A stretch of 64,000 bases of DNA, from contig NW_003101673.1 in the NCBI RefSeq assembly GCF_000003855.2, positions 885,997 through 949,996 on the forward strand. Direction: 5' to 3'. This DNA is from Blastomyces gilchristii SLH14081. Taxonomy: Eukaryota; Ascomycota; Eurotiomycetes; Onygenales; Ajellomycetaceae. The position numbers and the translations under genes were made by a program. This document shows positions 12,446 through 24,164 of this stretch, piece after piece. How positions within the stretch are numbered: position 1 is the stretch's first letter; each line of letters opens with the position of its first letter. The notes beneath the pieces are model-generated. The model did no database searches. It was not told where the DNA came from and saw only the letters and a program-made list of their open reading frames with translations.

Positions 12446-13283
12446 TATTGGGCGTTATGGAGGCGACTTGGAATATTAGAGCACTAGAGAAAGAGTAGAA
12501 TATAGCAATTGGACTGTTATTGTTGTGAAATAATAAATAATAATAATAAAAAAAAAATTAAACTCGGAAGTCGCAGGTTTTGGTACAGGCAGAGCTGGGC
12601 AAATAATACAGAGACCAGGAATATTACACCCGGAATGAAAAAGCTCCCCCGAAGCAAATGGGTAAGGGCACGCAAATGAATGGGCACGAGACAGGGACGG
12701 AGGAATGACAGAGGGGTATGTTATGTATTCCAGGCTGGGGTGGTGGGGAGAGCGGGTGGTTGGTGGTGGTGTTTATGTTTATGCCGGTGTCTGTTTCAAT
12801 TGCTTGGATTCAGGATGTTGATGTTTGAAGCTTTTTTTTTTTTTTTTTCCTTTGCGGACGTCTTGGTAAGTTAGTAACAAATTAGTCAGCAGGCAGCTTA
12901 GTGATTATGTCAGCCGTATCTCGTTGTTCTAAGGAACGAGGCCACAGGCCAACAATCTTTATATCTTTATAGTGTGTAACATGTAACTAACTATACATTA
13001 TTTATATAGTCTTATTATCCTCCAAGAATTGTCTTGAGACAATTTTCATGAGACAGACAGTGGCAGATCTAGGAGAATCTTCCTAGGTCATTCTTCATGG
13101 CTCTCTATTCAACGTGTCTTCTCTCCTGGAACGGCGGCACCAAGACATGCTCTCTGGGTCGACATTCCTGGAACTGTTATTGGCACAGATCTTATTCTAT
13201 TTCGTGTCTTCTCCCTTTGTGACAAATTGTGTCATTGGGTCAGTCGGTACAGTGCTTACGTCGAAACAAGACTACATCGCCTC
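12446..13283. other. Intergenic region upstream of TOM70
   Basis: About 840 bp between the TOM70 start and the end of the DUF3723 relic. It holds AT-rich leader sequence next to TOM70 (a short TAA-repeat stretch near 12525-12550), a 19-base T run at 12831-12849 and otherwise unremarkable sequence. No gene is recognised. Confidence 0.5.
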
Positions 13284-16200
13284 TCAAGAATATCTTCTTA
13301 TTCCACATATGGGCTTGAGACTACCGTATATGCAGTTACATGTTACATCTGACCATTCTTCTTTTGGTGTTTTGCTCCTCTTGCGCAGCAGTCCAGCGGC
13401 CGTGTTCGGCGGCTCAATCGGACACTCTTGGTCCATCTGCGCCTTTGCCTCCTTGGGAATCAACAGCAGCACGTTGGCTCCGTCCGACATCGCCGCTCGA
13501 AAGTTGGACGAGACGCTGACTGACCGCATGCGCATGTCGTAGTACAGAAACATTCCCCGCCGCTTGTAGCCCCAGACAATTCTCTCCAGGGCATCCTTCC
13601 TAGAAGGATCGATGGATAGGACGTCGGCCACCCTCCATTGCTTCCGCTCGTAGACGTGAAGTGTGATTGTGATCTTCCCATCGTTGCGCGCCGGCTCTGG
13701 CTCCGTCTCAATGGACGGAAGCGGGATCGTGGGCGGCCAAGCTTCCCTGTCGGCGACATTGGTACTGTCTCCACCAGGGTCCGTGAGCGAGCTTGCCGCC
13801 AGCTCTCTGAAGTTGTATTGGGTGACGGGCCGCGGACGAAGCCCCCTTCGTGATGCGATGTTCCTGGCCACTCGGCTGCCTCCACCTGTCCGGCCGTCGC
13901 TTTGGTCGAGCTCGGCATCCGCGGCGCCCACGTCAAATCGAACGTGAGCGCCCTTCTCCCTCGTTTCTAGCCGTGTCAACTCCACCGCTGGAGCCGCCGC
14001 TCTAGGCTCGACTAGTGGTGGCTCTAGGTTCGGTGGATCATCTATGGGCCCGGGCAGCTACTTGGCGTCTGATCTGCTTTCAAGCTCGTCACTGATTGCA
14101 TTGACCCGGTTGGCCACTCGATCCACATCTCGCCGCGTTGGTTTGGCCCTTTGTGTCTTGTGGATCCCCAGGATTGGACTTCCGCCGTCGTTCCCGTCCT
14201 GCAGACACGGTGGCGGGGGGGGCGGGGTTGGCTGTTTCTGCTTCAACGACAATGCTGCTGGCCCGTCCCTGATCACCTTGCCCTGAGGCGGATGGAAAGG
14301 CTTCAGCCGCGGCAGCTTCTTCAGAGGGTCCCCAGATCACTTCTGGCCCCGCGCCCCGCAGATGACTGGATAATTCTACAGCGGGATTCTCCATATGACG
14401 TCGACGTGCCTGTACCAATGCGGAAGGCTCCACCACTTGCCTTTTGTCATCCGCTCGCTGCGCTGGCACTTCTGCAGCTTGCTCTTCAGCATTTCCATCC
14501 AGTTGATTTGGCACTGCTGCTTGTGTTGCTGTCATATTCATTGCTGATGATGGCTCCCTCATTTGTGGCACTGGGGTTGAGCTCGGGTCCTCAGGGTGCC
14601 ATCCCGGCTGGGTATGCACCACTGGAATATGACCACTGGCCCGGTTGGCTGCTTGTTTTTCCATCCGAGATCTTTTTTAATTCCTGCTGGATTCACTCAC
14701 TGGTGTCCAGTGGAAGTTTTCTTGTGAGTGTCCTGGGGCGGTCGCGCTTCATCATTGCCCAGCACACTTCCTTGCTGACGCCATCCTGTGATCATGCTCC
14801 GCGCGTTGAACTGGGTGATGAGCCGGGAAAGTGTAGCAGTAGCAGTGTTGGTTTCACATTGCGCACTGTCAGTGGTTTGCTCGGCTACCTGGCTTTGCAG
14901 TTGAGTGAGAGCCATGGCTCGCTCCTGTGCCATCTGCTTTTCTGATTTGATGCGTGTGTTCTCAACCAAGGCACTGTGTTCTATCTCCAGCAGGGCGCGT
15001 TGTTCTCTCTCCCACTGGGTGTGTTCTTGCGTATCATGCTCGCCTGCGGCTCTCTGTTCCGCATCACCCTCCAGCATCTCATTGAGATTGTCAGCAATTG
15101 CTCTCTCGACCTCCGCGTCATCTCCGGCAGCAGGGGCATCTGTGGCTCGCGCCTGGGTCATTTCCGGCCGTCGTCTTGTGAGTGCTGGATAATGTATCCA
15201 TGCCCCTGGGCCTCTGATGGATCGTCTATCAGACTGTTCTCTGATACAAATAGTGGTGACATAGGCACGCTAGAGGGGGTGCTATCCGCCCCTTGACGAA
15301 GGGACGGCTGTGGCCCAAAGAATGCAAGATAGACACAGCACCTCATGAAAAACGTCATGACCCTGTCCGGTACAGCTGCCGCCTGCATGTGATTGACGAA
15401 GAGTAGTGGACTGTCTTGCTCGAGGGCCTCCATGGAAGGGTGTTCACAGCGAGCCTTGCGTTTCACCAAGCAGTTGACAAGAACTGATGGTGCTCAAACG
15501 TCCCTGGGCATGGCCACTGTGAAGCATTCGACGATCCGATCGATCAATGTATCGAATAGGGTATTGTCATATGAGAAATACTCGGGCTGCGGAGCCTTCA
15601 GCAACGCCTGTTCAGCGATCAATTGGTCAGGAGCTTGGTTGATGAGGTTTGTGATCTGAGTGGATCTGAATCTCAGCTGATGAGTGAGGGACGCCATTTC
15701 AGACACAACACACTCGTCCGCGGTCGCGTTCCGCGCCTTGGCCAGCTGATTTTTGTGTTTTGGGTCGCGAGGCATCTGTGGATAATGGTGCATGGTGTAT
15801 AGCCACATCTGCTGATAGGCAAGATCAAACTGCCTTCCAACAGGCTCACGCTGACTGTTGAATGCGGACTCAGAGGTTTGAACCGGGCATATGTCACTGC
15901 CATCACTGCATGTTGTCCATAAGCCCTTCATTGTCTGGTGTACAGTGGACTTCCCCAAGGTGAACAGCCTTGCCAGACAGTGAGCCCAGCTTTTGAAACA
16001 CTTGAAATGTTTAAAGAAAGAATTCAGAGATAGAACCAGGGTGCTGAATGACCACAGCTTCTCTCAGATAGCATCTCTTTCATCTTCATCAAAGTCAGTG
16101 AAGATCTGACCACTGGTCACAAGATCATGCATCACTTTGGCTTTGGAGCACAGCATCATCAACTGAAGTGTCTTGACTGTATGCTGGTCAATCTTCACCA

Positions 16201-17040
16201 TCAACACTGGATTGTTGTTGATGAGAGAGAACCAGAAATCCTTCACATAATTCAAGTATTGAGAATTTCCTGCTGACATTAGTATGGGTGAATGAATGAT
16301 GCTGAGTGAGAACCAACCTCATCACAACTGACTGCTATGACTTGATGGAGCATGCTGATCCGCATTGCATTCCAGTGTCCTGGTATTCCAAGCACGCTGT
16401 CAAAGGCATGTCTGAGGCGAGTATTCTTAAACAGTGACTGCAGACGGGTTTGGCTGTTCAAACACAGCTGAGCCTTCCACCGCAGCTCTCTGTGGAGATT
16501 TCTGTTGTTCGCATACTGGCGGATTCAGCGGTAGATTTCTCCATCACTCAGTGGCATCTCATTGAAATATTCTTTGATGAGAGATGTCTTCAGGTCGTCC
16601 CTGATATCTACAACGAGCAAAAGTCAGACCTCCTCGCGGCTACCAGCCTAAGAAATCTTACCGTCCGAATAAACGTCAACGACCCACCAGCGGTGGGCAG
16701 GCGACAAGACTTCTAGCCCCGACTGCGATCCGGCGTTTCGTCCATGTAGTCCATGTAGTCCCTGTAGTTGCCCGCCCTTCTGCAGGGCAGCCGCCGCCAG
16801 ATTATGCTGCGATACAGCTGGCTGCAGGTAAATACACGGTGTGCCAGAGCCATGCTCTGGCATCCCTCTTCTTGGAAAATCCTGCAGAAGCGATCAACGT
16901 TCTTGTGGTCTAGCTGTCGAGATGACTGAGGATCGAAAAAAAAATTTGATCTAGATCGACTCTGGCGGTTCCGTGGAATTTTTGAGACGTCTCTCAGCCG
17001 CCAGATGAGTGTCTCTCTCGGTGAATTGGAGGGACTCCAT
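13284..17040 (-). pseudogene. DUF3723 family gene, decayed
   Basis: Reading from 17040 down, the minus strand gives the order of a DUF3723 protein: an LDHKNVDRFCRIF-like N-terminus, the LQGLHGLHGR...RWWVVDVYSD block (about 16790-16665), SLIKEYFNEMPLSDGEIYR, LGIPGHWNAMRISMLHQ, LVTSGQIFTDFDEDER, FDLAYQQMWLYTMHHYPQMP (about 15830), a variable acidic/Gln-rich region, and the C-terminal ITLHVYERKQWRVADVLSID...DGANVLLLIP block. Two small introns are plausible (16608-16661 and about 45 bp near 16300). Lesions: TGA at 16525-16527 where CGA is likely, TGA at 16064-16066 where TGG is expected, TGA at 15494-15496, TAG at 14058-14060, and frame changes near 16830, 15165, 14670 and in the C-run near 14215. 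The function of the family is unknown; it is a recurrent cargo gene of Starship elements. It cannot make full-length protein. Confidence 0.8.
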
Positions 17041-17329
17041 CACAATAGAGTGCTTGTTGCTCGTTCAGGATAATTTAGAACAGAGATGGTAAATCGAACA
17101 GAGGGGTTGGAGACGAGCTTTATGTACCAGGCGCGGCCACTTTCGAAGGTGACTGCTAAAGTGGCTCAGGGTGAGCGCTGTTTCAAGGACCCTCGCCTTT
17201 TCTATTTAAATCGTTGCAGCGCACCCACCCCATCCCACTCACAAGACCTACCCCCCTACCTCTTCCATTCATTCTCGATCTCTTTCTATCAAGTCTACGC
17301 TGCGTGTACCGCTGTGCCATCCCATAACC

Positions 17330-18470
17330 ATGTCATTCCAGCAGTCGAGCAGTTCGATCACTGCATTCCCTACGACAGAACGTGGGAAAGAATCTCCCTC
17401 CGTGGAATCTGACAAGGTCAGTCGCGCCGGCACAACCGGTTCACAGGGTGCAGTCCAACCAAGCTGGCCAAAGAAGAGAGCGCCTACCCCCGAACCGGCA
17501 ACATATAGAAAGCGAATGTGCGGCCCTGCCAGAGACTTGGTTCTTGGAGAACCATCTAAATCCGGGAAGAGTCTGGTAGGATACATTCGTGGTTCAGCAC
17601 AAGTCACCATGGGAGACTTTCTCAATAAAGTTTACGCGTGTGAGTTGGCTGGACCTTTCGATGTAGCTCTTCCTCGCGTCCGCCCCTGCGGACTTGTCGC
17701 CATCAGGACATTTCAGGGGCCTGACAGTGAGAAAGCACTGTGGTGATTCAAAGAACTCTGTCATCTCAACATCCTCTCCTCTCAGGAATGCTTTGTACAT
17801 GAAGGATCAGTCTTCCTTCTTCATTATGAAGTCTCTGTCTCATTGAATCATCTTGTGGCCTGCAAAGCCTATCTGAATGAAATCGAGCTCACATCCGCTT
17901 TAGCTCAGGTAAGCTCCCCACAGAAATCAATGAGAATGTCATTTAACCACAGAAAGATCCTTGATGGCTCTTATGTATCTCACTGATTGGTGGGTCGAGC
18001 ACTCTCGCTTGAGCTCTCTCAACATTCTTGTGTTCAGGATGGGAGAAGTGAAGATTGGTATGAAACATCCCCTGCAGCCGGTGATCATCACTGATCTTAT
18101 TTTGTAGCTGGTCTGGAGGAATGTTTGGAGCTACCAGCAGGTCTGGTCTCACAGTACTCTAAACCACTGGAGGTGATTACAATGGAACTAATGCAGAAAT
18201 ACAAGAAGGAGAATGGTAAAACTGGTGTGAATAATATTGAACATTGGGGTTGCAACTCACACGTCACGGAATTTCTATCCTTCATTGAATCAGGTGTTTC
18301 AGTTGAAACACTATGGAAGGTGAGTTCTATCTGAACTATCCTACGGTTGCTGTTCTCACATTCAATAGCATTCATTGTTCACAGAGATAACCTTGGTGCA
18401 AAGGTCACCTCATGGATCTGGTGTCTTTTGCTTTGCGCTCGTCGTTTACATACTGCTCTTATTTGAGATG
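17330..18470 (+). pseudogene. Protein-kinase-like gene, decayed
   Basis: The first ATG at 17330 opens a 138-codon frame. A Ser/Pro-rich N-terminus precedes a kinase N-lobe-like stretch (VYACELAGPFDVALPRV, then LVAIRTFQG). A TGA at 17744-17746 sits where the frame otherwise continues into KELCHLNILSSQECF and SVSLNHLVACKAY. An intron with GTAAGC donor (17909) and CAG acceptor (about 17951) leads to a C-lobe-like part: YLTDWWVEHSRLSSLNILVF, in which the catalytic-loop aspartate is not recognisable, followed after frame changes by VITMELMQKYKKENGKTGV and a C-terminal LVSFALRSSF stretch. It resembles a fungal family of kinase-fold proteins without standard catalytic residues; I cannot name the family. 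It lies divergently next to the DUF3723 relic with about 290 bp between the two ATGs. Confidence 0.6.
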
Positions 18471-18779
18471 ATATGGAATGTGACGTGCCGTATTGTGAGG
18501 ACCTTGATATATATATATCTATGTACACATCTACTCAAGTAGGAAAATAAAACTTTTCAGGCTCACTCTGTCCATGTTCCGTCTAGCCTTGGAAGAAGAA
18601 AGGAAGAGGAAATTCAGAGCCACAATCATCAACGCTTGTATCCTGGCCCTCCAGCTCGTAGAACTGTAAACACTAAGGATTCAATATCAAGGAGATGCTT
18701 TACACGGCCCGTTCGACGCCACGGTTATATTTGTTTGCTAGGTCTACTGTTTCCAAACCGATCATTCCGTCCTTTACGA

Positions 18780-20530
18780 CTAATGTGGCTGAAACTCAAG
18801 CTCTGACATAGTAACCCTGTCGTGCAAGAAGTCGTGGACGACGCTTCGCAGCTGATCGCGCATTTTGTCTGACACTGATACTGTGAAGGTCAGACGGAAC
18901 TCTCACCGGGAGTGTGATGGACTCACTCATCATGAGCAGCTCGCCACAGTCTTCCTCGCCATTAGGGACCCTCTCAATATGGTCACCTGACACCTCTGTC
19001 TGGATGATGTTTCGGTAGTCCGCTAGGCCCTTGTAGACAAGGGCATGTTCATGGTTCTCAAGTTTCATGATCCCTCCGGACTCAACATAGATAGAGATTG
19101 TGAGGATCTGCTGTGAGTGTTAGCATGACCCTTGCAGCGGATGGGACAGGTTCACACATGTAGCCATTGGCTACAGTATCATTCTTTAGCAAGCTGTTCA
19201 CTGCTGATTCTACAGCAATTGCCATATTTAACCTTGTTAGTGTGTTCAACCATACATATCAAGCTAGCTAGCCTACTGAGGGTTTGTAGTTGCCACATCA
19301 AATGTACCTGTTATATGCAACAAGTTGAGGTGTTGTGCTCATAGATCAGCTTTTTGAGATACAGGATCACAGCTGTGATGCCAGCATCACTGGCAATCAG
19401 CAGAACACTCTCATATCAGTCAACAGATTCACTGATTCTGTGAGAGTTGGTAATGAAGGCACTGAAGAAAACAGTGCTCTGACACAGTCAAGCAATGTAG
19501 CTGACATACCATGCTGAGCCTTCACATAGAGATTCAACATGATTTATCTTTCTCATGATTATAAAGAGATCATGTAGAGATGAGTCTGTGTCTTCAAAAA
19601 CAAACTTACTGTGAGTATTCAGAGATTGACATACTGTTCAGTATTCAGTTTCATTGAGTGAGACAGAACAACCTGAATCACAGCAGCTTTTTTGACATCT
19701 TCACTTGTTTTCTCATTGTTGTCTGTACTGTCATAGCTAACATATGTCTGAGATGACTCATGAGACATGAATGCACTGTTCTGATAGCAGAAGAACAGGA
19801 TCTGCATGAAGATAGTCAGTGTAAATGATTTCAGTGACACATAGATACAAATTCTTGACACCAACTGATTTACTGATATATGATGCCAGATTGCATATAG
19901 AAGAAGTGCAGTCAGTCCTTGATGAGTCTGAAGAAACCACTCATAGGCCACACAGTGAAAGAACAGGAAAGAAAAGAACATGATCACTGCCACTGAGGCT
20001 GAGCTCTAGAAGAGTTTATTTAGCACATGATCATCTCTCAAAGAAGATAACCTACAATGGCAGTGATGAGGTTGGTGGAATCCCTCAGAGGGAAAGCAAC
20101 TTGACTGATCAGAAAGTGTAATGATGACATGGATTGCAAGAAGGAGAACACTCATCCAAGCCATTGAACCATGTATCTTGCAGCATGTATGAAGAGAAAC
20201 ATCAAGAATCTCAGCCAGGAGGCTGAGATGTGGTGGCCCTGTGAAGAGAAAGGTCATATTCACGACTGACAACACGCCTGCTCGGCCACCAATATCAGAT
20301 ACTGAGGGGGCCGAAAGGAGCAGGCAAACGAGGTTCACAGCTAGATACAAAATATGAATGAGAACAACCAGGGCGAGTCCAGGGCCCGGCGAAGCGATGG
20401 CGACCAAGGCAATACGGGGTAGGTTAGATGCCTTGAAACAAAGACCGAAACGGAGCTCGCAGTCCACCTCTTCGCGACAACCAACAGGTTGGTTGCTTCG
20501 AAGAGTGGCATTCCAGAAGGTGTTGTTGAT
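18780..20530 (-). pseudogene. Ferric-reductase-like transmembrane protein, decayed
   Basis: On the minus strand, hydrophobic segments typical of the fungal ferric-reductase/NADPH-oxidase superfamily come first: LVVLIHILYLAVNLVCLLLS, VNMTFLFTGPPHLSLLAEIL and KIHGSMAWMSVLLLAIHVII (about 20390-20110). They are followed by EWFLQTHQGLTALLLYAIW with a haem-ligand-like His region (about 19940-19880). A flavin-binding entry (MKLNTEQYVNL) then runs into a TGA at 19619-19621, where TGG is expected. A degraded NAD-binding part follows, and the usual C-terminus VSVSDKMRDQLRSVVHDF...SELEFQPH ends with TAG at 18780-18782. A 46-bp GTGAGT...CAG intron fits near 18875-18925. Interior stops and frame changes are numerous between 19100 and 20000. 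That same stretch has no CpG at all. Confidence 0.75.
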
Positions 20531-20569
20531 AGTAGCCAGTCAGCTAGGAGCTACACTAAATCGACCGTG

Positions 20570-21496
20570 ACGTGATGCAAACTAAAAGTTCGTTGTAACT
20601 ACGCAGTAATTTAAAGTTAACAACGAACTCTGGTAACTAGTTAACTAGTTAGGGTAACTTAGGTTTAGTAAGTTACGTTAAGCCAAGCATTGCAAAGTTT
20701 GCGGAAGAGTAACTAGTTAGTTAACTAGTTACCCCCGCAGCAGCAGAGCTGGGGCCCCCTTTCAACCTCTTAAAACTAATCCAATCATCTCATCAGTAAC
20801 TTAAATTCTCTCCACAGAAACAACTTTAGCTGGCAATCGAAAGTGGGAACCCCTTGGTGGAGTTATCAGGGGCTAATAATAAATAGTTATGAAGCTGTAC
20901 TGTAACTACGGAGTACGGAGTACGGAGTACTGCGTATATATGGGGTCCCTGGCTAACTAACTGCATGACAATCGCTGGTAGGTTTCCAGGTTTCCCCTTT
21001 TTGGTACCTCTGGCATTAATCGGAACAAGCATCTTTCATTCCATAGAATGCTGGACGATTTGTCCTTCTGAACCATACAGAGTAGGTCAATATGTACTAC
21101 TAAATCTTTTGAAACTTTGTCTGACCATTTTTTTGAACCCTTTGACTTCGAATGGAATGGTCAATCTGTAGCGGCGCCCGCCCCAGTGGCGTTGCCCTAG
21201 CGATCGCTCGGGCCTGCACGCACGTTGATCTCATATGTAATTATTAATAGAGAGATGAGGGTAGTAGTTATACAGGAATCTGGCATGTCTGCTTCTGGAT
21301 TAGTGTGGGAGGCTCGCCGCTCTGTCCTCACCCCTGCCTCACCTCGCCATGCATGTTTGGTTAACGAGATCCAGTCAAATAAGATGGCTCCGAGACATAG
21401 CTGCACGTTCGAGGCTGCTCACGGCCGCCAACACAAGCGGGGTAACATGGCTGTTGCTGCCTCGTTAATATATAAAATCCGGCGCTTCGGTTTTCT
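20570..21496. other. Intergenic region with palindromic repeats
   Basis: About 0.9 kb with no recognised gene. At 20630-20735 AACTAGTT and GTTAACTAGTTA palindromes are repeated, and at 20908-20932 TACGGAGTAC-type units are repeated in tandem. Both motifs recur elsewhere in the island. Confidence 0.5.
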
Positions 21497-21829
21497 TTAT
21501 ACGTAGGCTCCTTTGTGATCTTCCCATGACGCCGCGAGCAGACTTATCCAGTGCAGGAAAGATACAATCAGGTATATGAAGCATTGTCTCTTGCTCATAG
21601 AGTTTGGAATTCTGACAGGTTTAGGAGCCTTGCAATGAATGCATTGAAGCAAGCAATAAGATGAGCAAAGGGCCAAGCACCAAAGAACAACCCAGTTAAA
21701 TGGAGAAACACACAAATTATCATCAGCAGCTTCACCGAGGACCCAACACTCCCAACTTACAGTTCCTTCATTTGGGGTGTTATCAAGTCTGTATCCTAAA
21801 AGGGAAGTGGATACATGGCGAACTGACAT
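21497..21829 (-). CDS. Possible small hypothetical protein, unrecognised
   Basis: A 110-codon ATG-initiated frame contains two hydrophobic stretches (WVVLWCLALCSSYCLLQC and CFIYLIVSFLHWISLLA). A good intron donor (GTAAGT) lies early in it, near 21762, so any real gene may be spliced differently. I recognise no family. It may equally be a fragment of one of the decaying genes nearby. Confidence 0.2.
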   Translation of the reverse strand: MSVRHVSTSLLGYRLDNTPNEGTVSWECWVLGEAADDNLCVSPFNWVVLWCLALCSSYCLLQCIHCKAPKPVRIPNSMSKRQCFIYLIVSFLHWISLLAASWEDHKGAYV

Positions 21830-21853
21830 TATGAAGGAACACGGTGCATACTA

Positions 21854-22041
21854 GCCACACTGACTCTCGGTACCATATCACCCTGCATATAAAAACGGCA
21901 GAAATGATAGCCAAAGGAACAGTTCGGCCAATCCATATTTACTCAAAAGCCGACAAGGGAGAGGAGTACGAGTCATTCAAAATTTTCGACGAGAGACCAG
22001 AAAAGGTGACAGATGGCGAGCCAGGAGATCAAATTGAGTAA
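21854..22041 (+). CDS. Possible exon of an unrecognised gene
   Basis: An open frame of about 60 codons has gene-like composition (HITLHIKTAEMIAKG, then EYESFKIFDERPEKV) and ends with TGA at 22039. No ATG opens it in frame, since a stop lies just upstream, so it would have to be a 3' exon or a truncated gene. It is preceded by a TAG that could serve as an acceptor. I do not recognise it. Confidence 0.25.
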
Positions 22042-22295
22042 CTGAGGCCATGAGTAGAAGGACATTCAATGAGAGTTGTCTGATTGTCTTTGCATTGATT
22101 AGTTACATGAAGATGAGTTTGCTGGCTTCCTGTCTTCATCTGTGTAGCTCAGTTACTTGATCCCTTTGCACTGTGCCCATGCTATTTAAAGCCGTACCTT
22201 ATAAACCACATTTCGTAAAGCCTCCATCCCCAACATCCATAGTGGCGAACCTCTTGACTCGCTCCCTTACTAAGAGCCTACGCCAATAAATCATG

Positions 22296-23789
22296 TCACT
22301 TATCCAGGCGAGAAAGAGCTCTAAGTAGAGAGGCAAGTGTACCTCTCTCTTGGGGTTCGTAACTGAGCAGTCCCAGTAAAATCTCTGTCAAAGACATCAG
22401 GTCTGTCTCAGTAAACTCTGGTGGCAGCTTCTCGGATTCTTCGATAGGAATTTCTTCTTCGTCTTCATAGCCGTCAAGAGCTAAAAGCTTAGCGTCATCC
22501 TGGTTGTAGTTGAGTTCAAGATATTGGTAGAATCCCATATCTCGGGCGGGGGTGCTATCAAGCATATTCCGAACATCGCTTTCCAAGCTGTCATGCAACT
22601 TTGATGGCGGTTGTCCAAGGACTTGTTTCAAGCCAACGATCATGTCCATCCGGTCTGCTAAGAAAGAATCCATGAATGTCCTTCCTGTGATAATTTCGAA
22701 TATCTTGCAAGTCTTTCTGTCAGCAGTTCTCTCACGCCTTTTGAGGAGGATGGATACTGACTAAACAGCCAACGCTCCACATATCGACATTCTTATCCAG
22801 AGGTTGGGCATAGACCGACTCGGGTGCACGCATATGCCAAGGAGTGTACAAGCGACTTGGTGGGTTTGCGTGAAAGAATGTTATGTGCGTGTTAGTACTG
22901 TGAAAAAGCCTTTGGCAAGTTAGAATATCTACCGTTCCCCAAGTCAGCAATTCTAATGTCCATATCGTCACCGCGGATTGAAACTGGTCGGACCAAGTAA
23001 GGCGGCATCGAAGGCGAAGAGCTTTGACCGTCTGTCATTTGAACCCTGCCAGTCACCGGTTTCCCCAAGTAAGGCATAATCTCATCTTCTGATAGTTGAG
23101 ATACAGCAGGGGCAGAGTAGAGGACATTTTTAGAATATAAATCTTCATAGTTCTGAGCAACGGCACTCTTCAAGTTGTAGGATAGCGGCTTGCTTACCTC
23201 CATGTGCAATGCCGCATTTCCAGAGGTAGTCCAAACCGAGGGCTACTCGGGAACAGACGTTTAGCGCAACCTGCTTTGGCAAGCGTTGTCCGTGCTGGGC
23301 GTCTATCCGAGAACGAAGGTCCATGCCCATGACCGGGAATATCAAACCCATGTATGGAGTTGCGGGCTCAAAGTGGTCAAGGAGCTGGAGCACTGAAGCA
23401 CGACCTGGGTGGCCAACATTTGCCTGGGCAACGCTGGATTGTTGGAGGTGGTGTAGAACTCTGAACTCCTGGGAGCTTATCGTTCACGTTGATAATCTTT
23501 AGGGCCACATTGGAGTACGTCCTATTCGTCATTTAGCTCCACCTCTGTTATTCCATTTACGAAGACGAAGTTAGCTATACAGGTTATCTCTCGCCAGCCA
23601 AACAGTTGCGAATCCACTCCACCCAAGTTTATGCAGAACACGGTATCTACCGCCCTTAAACTCATTCCCCAATGTCACTGGAAAGTAGCGTCCCGTGTGA
23701 TAACCGTTTGGATCCTCAACATCAATGGCACATTCATACACCGAGTTGTAGCAGTTGACATGCTGGTGGTTGATTACGTTAACGGCCAT
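22296..23789 (-). pseudogene. SRPK-like protein kinase, probably frameshifted
   Basis: Five exons are readable: 23789-23581, 23521-23198, 23142-22933, about 22897-22762 and 22703-22296. Kinase landmarks appear in order: glycine loop KLGWSGFATVWLARD, VALKI with the ATP-binding Lys, catalytic loop HGDLYSKNVL, IADLGN in place of DFG (DLGNA is typical of SR-protein kinases), and TPWHMRAPESVYAQPLDKNV...MWSVGC. The C-terminus ends FEIITGRTFMDSF...LRALSRLDK. Introns at 23522-23580, 23143-23197 and 22704-22761 join in frame. Exon 2, however, has one extra base near 23480 (between VALKIINVN and SQEFRVLHHL), and no acceptor I can find joins exon 3 to exon 4 in frame. Either the gene is dead or the sequence has small errors. 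SRPK-like genes are often amplified in fungi, which would tolerate loss. Confidence 0.65.
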
Positions 23790-23837
23790 ACGGCCATCCA
23801 ATCCTTGGCTCTTGTTCTATTATTATTCCACAAGAAG

Positions 23838-23866
23838 TGGCTTAACTAGTTAAGTTAACTAGCTTT
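23838..23866. repeat. TTAACTAGTTAA palindrome
   Basis: A short inverted-repeat cluster (CTTAACTAGTTAAG followed by TTAACTAG) just upstream of the kinase relic. The same motif is found at 20630-20735, 32639-32740, 35937-36050 and 43570-43590. Confidence 0.6.
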
Positions 23867-24164
23867 TAAGGCTCGCCGCCGCTGCAGTAAACTACCGTAC
23901 CGCGAGCGGGCCTGGGGATTTGGATACCGAGGTAAAATAACAGGTCGATAGCCTGTGGGGAAATCATCCCGTCGATGAAATGCGGGGATGGTCTCTGGAT
24001 GTCGGTCAATTATTCCTTTTATTTACTTCCTGTTCTCATATTTAATACGGTCGCTATTCTCTACTATTCCGCCGCAGCATTGGGCAATTTGAATTCTGCT
24101 ACGCTATTTTTCCCGTGAGCGCTCTGATAATTTTCACTACGAAACTTCAAACTTGGCTTGCACC

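Noticed and set aside
13114..15659. Plus-strand frames opposite the DUF3723 relic, up to 264 codons
   Set aside because: They are antisense shadows; the minus strand carries the ordered DUF3723 blocks.
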